DNA of 64,000 nucleotides from the NCBI RefSeq assembly GCF_003432485.1, contig NZ_QVNQ01000003.1, positions 310,001 through 374,000 on the forward strand. The letters are read 5' to 3'. Positions 60,143 through 64,000 of this stretch are shown here, piece by piece. Source of the DNA: Actinomadura spongiicola. GTDB lineage: Bacteria; Actinomycetota; Actinomycetes; Streptosporangiales; Streptosporangiaceae. A program made the position numbers and the translations under genes. The notes beneath the pieces are model-generated. The model was not told the origin of the DNA, searched no databases, and saw only the letters and a list, made by a program, of their open reading frames with translations. The first letter of the stretch is position 1; every line of letters begins with the position of its first letter.

Positions 60143-60505
60143 TCAGTTGAAGGAGTCGCCGCAGGCGCAGGAACCCGACGCGTTCGGGTTGTCGATCGTG
60201 AAGCCCTGCTTCTCGATCGAGTCGACGAAGTCGATGGTGGCGCCGGTGAGGTAGGGCGCGCTCATCCGGTCGACGCGCACGGCCAGGCCGCCGAAGTCCT
60301 GGATCTGGTCCCCGTCCATCTCCCGCTCGTCGAAGAAGAGCTGGTAGATCAGGCCGGAGCAGCCGCCCGGCTGCACGGCGACACGCAGCGCAAGGTCGTC
60401 GCGGCCCTCCTGCTCGAGCAGGCCCCTGGCCTTCTCGGCGGCGGCGTCGGTGAGGACGACGCCCTGCTGCGTGGTCTCCTGCGTGGTCTCGCCTGAAACC
60501 GTCAT
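60143..60505 (-). CDS. Iron-sulfur cluster insertion protein (HesB/IscA/ErpA family)
   Basis: 120 residues from MTVSGETTQ. The A-type carrier fold is complete, with the three cluster Cys in GGCSGLIYQL and near the C-terminus in SGSCACGDSF. It hands Fe-S clusters to apoproteins; the next divergent gene, nadA, encodes a 4Fe-4S enzyme and is a natural client. Corresponds to mycobacterial Rv2204c. Confidence 0.94.
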   Translation of the reverse strand: MTVSGETTQETTQQGVVLTDAAAEKARGLLEQEGRDDLALRVAVQPGGCSGLIYQLFFDEREMDGDQIQDFGGLAVRVDRMSAPYLTGATIDFVDSIEKQGFTIDNPNASGSCACGDSFN

Positions 60506-60681
60506 GTGTTCAGCTCCCGGGTCCTGCGCCGCACGCGGCGGCGGACTGTCGCTTGTACGCCTCTTCCCGTAGGACAACGTACCTCGCCACGGGCCCATTC
60601 CGCCCCTGGGCCATGTCTAACGCCTCGGGGCCGTGCGGTCTACGTCACATCCCCACCCGTGTCCGGATGTGCAATCATTAG

Positions 60682-60696
60682 TCGTCAAAGCGACGA
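60682..60696. promoter_or_regulatory. Inverted repeat before nadA, possible NAD-regulator operator
   Basis: TCGTC (60682-60686) and GACGA (60692-60696) are separated by 5 bases inside a longer imperfect palindrome from about 60679 to 60700. It lies 29 bases before the nadA GTG. Position fits repression by an NrtR- or NiaR-type protein, but I cannot match a known consensus. Confidence 0.35.
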
Positions 60697-60724
60697 TAAG
60701 TCCCGTCGCGAAAGGAGAGACGCC

Positions 60725-61879
60725 GTGACGACCCCACTGCGTGACCTTCCGTTGCTCCTGCTCGGCGACGGCGCCGACCCCGCCAGCGAGCGGGGAGTGG
60801 ACTGCCCCGGGGAACTGCCACCGGCCTCCGACCCCTCCCTCGTCGAACGCGCCCGCGCCGCGAAGGCCGCGCTCGGCGACAAGGTCTTCGTCCTCGGCCA
60901 CCACTACCAGCGGGACGAGGTCATCCAGTTCGCCGACGTGACCGGCGACTCGTTCAAACTGGCCCAGAAGGCGGCGGCCCGTCCGGAGGCGCCGTACATC
61001 GTGTTCTGCGGCGTCCACTTCATGGCGGAGTCCGCCGACATCCTGACCGCCGACCATCAGCGGGTGATCCTCCCCGACCTCGGCGCGGGCTGCTCGATGG
61101 CCGACATGGCGACGTTCGACCAGGTCGAGGACTGCTGGGACGTCCTGGAGGACGCGGGCGTCGCGGACGACGTCGTCCCCGTCACGTACATGAACTCCTC
61201 CGCCGACATCAAGGGCTTCGTCGGACGCCACGGCGGCGTGGTGTGCACCTCCTCCAACGCCAGGCGCGCCCTGGACTGGGCCTACTCCAAGGGCAAGAAG
61301 GTCCTGTTCCTCCCCGACCAGCACCTCGGCCGCAACACCGCCGTCCTGGAGATGGGCTTCTCGCTGGACGACTGCGTCGTCTACAGCCCGCACCGCCGCG
61401 AGGGCGGCCTCACACCGGCCCAACTGCGCGACGCGAAGATGATTTTGTGGCGCGGCCACTGCTCCGTCCACGGCCGCTTCACGAAGGAGTCGGTGGACGA
61501 CGTCCGCGCCCGCGTCCCCGGCGTGAACGTCCTCGTCCACCCCGAATGCCGGCACGAGGTCGTCACCGCCGCCGACCAGATCGGCTCCACCGAGTACATC
61601 ATCAAGACCATCGCCGCCGCGGAGCCCGGCTCCTCCTGGGCCGTGGGCACGGAACTGAACCTGGTCCGCCGCCTCGCCAACACCCACCCCGACAAGAACA
61701 TCATGTTCTTGGACAAGACGGTCTGCTACTGCTCGACCATGAACCGCATCGACCTCCCCCACCTGGTCCTCTCCCTGGAGTCCCTGGCGGCCGACAGAGT
61801 CGAGAACGTCATCACGGTCGACGAGGAAACCGCCCAGTACGCCAAAAAGGCCCTAGACCAAATGCTCGCCCTCCCCTAA
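60725..61879 (+). CDS. nadA: Quinolinate synthase A
   Basis: 384 residues from the GTG at 60725 with AAGGAG upstream; the longer open frame before it is rejected. Condenses iminoaspartate and dihydroxyacetone phosphate to quinolinate for NAD synthesis. VLGHHYQRDEV binds substrate; the 4Fe-4S ligands are in FCGVHFMAES, GAGCSMADM, HPECRHEV, and a CYC motif in KTVCYCSTMNR, where the family places its third cluster Cys. nadB and nadC are not adjacent here. The gene ends 105 bases before the repeat element. Confidence 0.95.
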   Translation: MTTPLRDLPLLLLGDGADPASERGVDCPGELPPASDPSLVERARAAKAALGDKVFVLGHHYQRDEVIQFADVTGDSFKLAQKAAARPEAPYIVFCGVHFMAESADILTADHQRVILPDLGAGCSMADMATFDQVEDCWDVLEDAGVADDVVPVTYMNSSADIKGFVGRHGGVVCTSSNARRALDWAYSKGKKVLFLPDQHLGRNTAVLEMGFSLDDCVVYSPHRREGGLTPAQLRDAKMILWRGHCSVHGRFTKESVDDVRARVPGVNVLVHPECRHEVVTAADQIGSTEYIIKTIAAAEPGSSWAVGTELNLVRRLANTHPDKNIMFLDKTVCYCSTMNRIDLPHLVLSLESLAADRVENVITVDEETAQYAKKALDQMLALP

Positions 61880-61905
61880 CCACCCAACGCCTGCCCCCAC
61901 TCCAA

Positions 61906-61935
61906 CCGTTGCGATCGCATCCGAAAGCCCGCCCA
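61906..61935 (-). repeat. Partial repeat unit (copy D) next to copy B
   Basis: On the minus strand this reads TTTCGGATGCGATCGCAACG followed by GTTGG, close to the TTCGGACGCGATCGCAGAGG segment of the full element 80 bases away. It looks like a second 3' arm in the same orientation. Confidence 0.5.
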
Positions 61936-61983
61936 GGGGTTGAGGAGCGTGCACTGCCGGGGAACACCACCACCATCCGTGCG

Positions 61984-62164
61984 GGCCGACCCCAGCCCGC
62001 TCCGCAACCCCGCAACAACCCCAACCTCTGCGATCGCGTCCGAAGGCAGGTTCGAGCGAAGCGAGAACCTGATCGCGCAGCGAGCCGCCAGGCGAGCCGA
62101 AGCGATGCCAGCGATCGCACCGTGTTTCTCGACGATGGAGGGCGCTCCGCGCCCGAAGGAGGAG
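61984..62164 (-). repeat. Structured convergent-junction repeat, copy B
   Basis: About 180 bp on the minus strand matching copy A (43658-43842) over its whole length. Hairpins: GGGCGC/GCGCCC (62140-62154) and AGGTTC/GAACCT (62048-62070) take the places of GGCCC/GGGCC and GGTTTC/GAAACC in copy A, so base pairing is conserved while bases change. It fills the 290-base gap between nadA and the convergent pspAB gene, ending 8 bases from the latter. Confidence 0.85.
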
Positions 62165-62172
62165 AGAAATAC

Positions 62173-62739
62173 CTAGAACACAGCTCCCCATACGGGGAAC
62201 CAGCGGGCCAGGTCTTGTTCGAAGGGGAGGTCGAAGCCTATGGCGCCGCGGACTTGGAGTTCCAGGGCGTTGTCGCGTTTGTCGCCCGGGAGGGGGGCGA
62301 AGGGGTAGAAGGTGCCGCGTTTGTAGAGGTAGACGAGCGCGAGGCGTTGTCCATCGGGGCCGCGGAAGCCGACCAGGGAGCACAGCAGGTGCGGGCCGAA
62401 GCCGTTCGCTTCCAGGGTGGCGTTGACGGCGTGGAGGTCGGTGACGAGGTCGGGTAGCTCGTCGGGGCGGTGGGTGGCGAGGAGCCACGTGTAACCGTAG
62501 GCGTCTTCGGTGATCTCGACCTTGGGGCCCTCGTCCGCGTCGAGGAGTTCCTGGATGTCGCGTTGCAGCCGCGCGAACGCGCCGCCCTCCGCGGCGCGGA
62601 AGCACACCGAGCCGAGCCCAGTGGGGACGAAGCCCGCCGCCGCCTCCAGCGTGATGGCGGCCGTCGACAGGCCGAAGAGGCGGTCGAGGTCGGGTTTGGC
62701 GGGTTTGGAGCGGCCGAGCAGGGTGTCGAGGAATCCCAT
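62173..62739 (-). CDS. pspAB: PspA-associated protein PspAB
   Basis: 188 residues, soluble alpha-beta protein. It starts MGFLDTLLGRSKPAKPDLDRLFGLSTA, cited in part as GFLDTLLGRSKPAKPDLDRL, and has the ITLEAAAGFVPTGLGSVCFR, EDAYGYTWLL and YPFAPLPGDKRDNALEL blocks I associate with PspAB. Three bases separate it from htpX. In actinobacteria PspAB, HtpX and PspAA occur with the PspA membrane-stress protein; exact role is unknown. Confidence 0.85.
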   Translation of the reverse strand: MGFLDTLLGRSKPAKPDLDRLFGLSTAAITLEAAAGFVPTGLGSVCFRAAEGGAFARLQRDIQELLDADEGPKVEITEDAYGYTWLLATHRPDELPDLVTDLHAVNATLEANGFGPHLLCSLVGFRGPDGQRLALVYLYKRGTFYPFAPLPGDKRDNALELQVRGAIGFDLPFEQDLARWFPVWGAVF

Positions 62740-62742
62740 CGG

Positions 62743-63660
62743 TCAGGCTCCCCGGCTCAGCTGTGCGGAGATCCTGGAGAGCTGGGCGAGGCGCTTGTCG
62801 AGGGTCGGGTGCGTGGAGAACAGCGAGGAGACGCTGAAGCCCTTGCCGAACGCGGGGGTGAAGAAGAACGCGTTGAACGCCTGCGCGGCCCGCAGGTCCT
62901 TCGTCGGGATCCGCGCGATCTCCCCGTTGACCTTCGTCAACGCGCTGGCCAGTGCCGAGGGACGGCCGGTGAGCAGCGCCGCGGCGCGGTCGGCGGACAG
63001 TTCGCGGTAGCGCGACAGCGCGCGGGTGAGCATGAAGCTGACGGCGTAGGCGAGGGCGCTGGCCGCGATCACGGCCAGCAGGATCAGCCCGGTGTTCTGG
63101 TCGTTGTCGCGGCGACCGAACCCGCCCCACAGGCCGACGTGGAGGCCGAACCGGGTGATGAGGCCGGCGCAGATGCCGAGGAACGAGGCGATCGTCATGA
63201 CCGCGACGTCCTTGTGCGCGACGTGCGCCATCTCGTGCGCGAGCACGCCTTCCAGTTCGACGGGGTCGAGGCGGCGCAGCAGCCCGGTGGTGACGCAGAC
63301 GACGGCCTTCTTCTGGTTGCGCCCGGTGGCGAACGCGTTCGGCACGTCGGTGTCGGCGATCGCGACCCGCGGTTTCGGGGCGTCCGAGAGGGCGCAGATC
63401 CGGTCGACGACGCCGTGGAGTTCCGGCGCCTCGTCCGGGGTGACGACCCGGCCGTGCATCGCGAACAGCGTCATCTTGTCGGAGAAGAAGTACTGGGCGA
63501 GCAGGAACAGGGCGGCCACGGTGAGCGCGACGAACGCCCACTCGGGCAGGAAGACGAAGAAGGCTCCGACGGCGACGACGTAGACCAGCCCCAGCAGGAA
63601 CATCGTCACGAGCATCCGCGAGGTCAGGCCTCTGTCGGAGGCGTAGCGCGTTCTGGCCAT
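62743..63660 (-). CDS. htpX: Zinc metalloprotease HtpX
   Basis: 305 residues from MARTRYASDRGLT. Four helices; zinc site HEMAH in GVLAHEMAHVAHKDVAV and third ligand Glu in SRYRELSADRAAALLTG. VAIADTDVPNAFATGRNQKKAVV is the family substrate block, in pieces. Degrades damaged membrane proteins together with FtsH. Upstream in the same direction lies pspAA. Confidence 0.94.
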   Translation of the reverse strand: MARTRYASDRGLTSRMLVTMFLLGLVYVVAVGAFFVFLPEWAFVALTVAALFLLAQYFFSDKMTLFAMHGRVVTPDEAPELHGVVDRICALSDAPKPRVAIADTDVPNAFATGRNQKKAVVCVTTGLLRRLDPVELEGVLAHEMAHVAHKDVAVMTIASFLGICAGLITRFGLHVGLWGGFGRRDNDQNTGLILLAVIAASALAYAVSFMLTRALSRYRELSADRAAALLTGRPSALASALTKVNGEIARIPTKDLRAAQAFNAFFFTPAFGKGFSVSSLFSTHPTLDKRLAQLSRISAQLSRGA

Positions 63661-63754
63661 GCGGGCACCCCCAGTGCTTCCCGTTGCCGTGTTCACTTGT
63701 GTTAACGCCCAGGGACCGGCTTTTGTGCCTGACCGTCCGGTTCTGCCGGTCGAC

Positions 63755-64000
63755 TCAGTCGGGAATCAGTCCTTCGTCGCCGAGCATCGAGCGCACCTCG
63801 TCGATGTGCGCGTCGGCCGGGGGGAGGATCAGTTCGGACGGCGCGAGGCTGTCCGGCGGCAGCGGCCTGCCCACCTTGCGGACGTTCTCCAGCAGCGCGT
63901 GCAGCGCGGCGCGGAAAGCCGTCTCGTCGCCCGACTCGATCGCTGATTCCAGCTCGTCGTCGAGCGTGTTCAGGGACGACAGATCCTCGTCGGCCACGTC
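63755..64000 (-). CDS. pspAA: PspA-associated protein PspAA (5' end beyond the window)
   Basis: At least 81 residues; the frame stays open to the window edge. The sequence DVADEDLSSLNTLDDELE continues a protein whose usual start (MIVRI-type) lies outside. ALHALLENVRKVGRPLPPD, LAPSELILPPADAHIDEV and MLGDEGLIPD are the typical PspAA end. Reading the GTG at 63997 as a start would remove the conserved first strand. The PspA gene itself is expected upstream, outside the window. Confidence 0.85.
   Translation of the reverse strand, partial: DVADEDLSSLNTLDDELESAIESGDETAFRAALHALLENVRKVGRPLPPDSLAPSELILPPADAHIDEVRSMLGDEGLIPD

Noticed and set aside
62173..63660. Single 562-codon minus ORF (61853-63541) over pspAB and htpX
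   Set aside because: A shadow frame that runs through two well-defined genes and the repeat element.

Overview
The window is GC-rich (roughly 70 percent or more), with tightly packed genes, many GTG starts and several apparently leaderless promoters. The proteins point to a filamentous actinomycete of the Streptosporangiales/Thermomonosporaceae type (Actinomadura-like). Evidence includes PASTA kinases, a bcc-aa3 cytochrome supercomplex with QcrA/QcrB/QcrC and CtaF, PimB, the PspAA/HtpX/PspAB set, MacS-type kinases and DUF5954. The genus is inference. Nothing looks like phage, plasmid or IS DNA, and I saw no tRNA, rRNA or CRISPR. Many genes (PASTA kinase, DAHP synthase, plsC, SRPBCC protein, fadD, pimB, NlpC/P60, DEDDh-GIY-YIG nuclease, trpD, ctaE-qcrCAB, ctaC, adoK, HesB protein) keep the kind of order seen in mycobacteria around Rv2176-Rv2204, so this is old core chromosome with lineage-specific insertions.

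Layout. 1-3092: end of an EamA transporter, a four-PASTA Ser/Thr kinase and endonuclease IV. 3521-8036 (minus): LytS-type kinase, LytTR regulator, small membrane protein and acetate/pyruvate-type symporter, a sensing-and-uptake unit. 8165-11247: Moco oxidoreductase; a DAHP synthase behind a classical attenuator (aromatic leader peptide plus terminator); a second EamA transporter behind another leaderless mini-ORF. 11280-14625: DUF5954, thiI, and a phosphofructokinase with PPi-type active-site residues and a DasR-like operator upstream. 14750-19667 (minus): overlapping genes plsC, macS-like, macR-like, a TIGR04222-like membrane protein with a Cys/Ser/Gly tail, a DUF692 (MNIO) enzyme and a small partner protein. 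This is the best candidate here for an undescribed system.

19925-28057: housekeeping genes (glucokinase, EEP phosphatase, SRPBCC, metallophosphoesterase, CutC, acyl-CoA ligase, NAD(P)-binding protein). 28211-36349 (minus): accessory envelope/redox region with DUF1996, DUF4142, a NuoF-ferredoxin fusion overlapping a ferric-reductase-like membrane protein, a LasA/M23-like protein that has lost its zinc ligands, and a penicillin-binding protein. 36483-42091 (minus): pimB and qcrB-qcrA-qcrC-ctaE. 42155-49636: degenerate receiver, trpD, Lrp ligand-binding protein, rhomboid, DEDDh-GIY-YIG nuclease, NYN protein, NlpC/P60 hydrolase. 50060-53005: a c-di-AMP (ydaO-type) riboswitch with terminator, then two membrane/envelope peptidases. 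53034-57355 (minus): L,D-transpeptidase and ctaC-ctaD-ctaF. 57484-64000: cysteine desulfurase, TusA, adenosine kinase, HesB/ErpA, nadA, pspAB-htpX-pspAA.

A family of structured intergenic repeats (copies near 43658-43842 and 61984-62164, a core near 12195-12219) sits at three convergent gene junctions and covers the last codons of trpD. The window also has two genes whose conserved N-terminus lies upstream of any standard start codon (the MacS-like kinase and the NYN protein).
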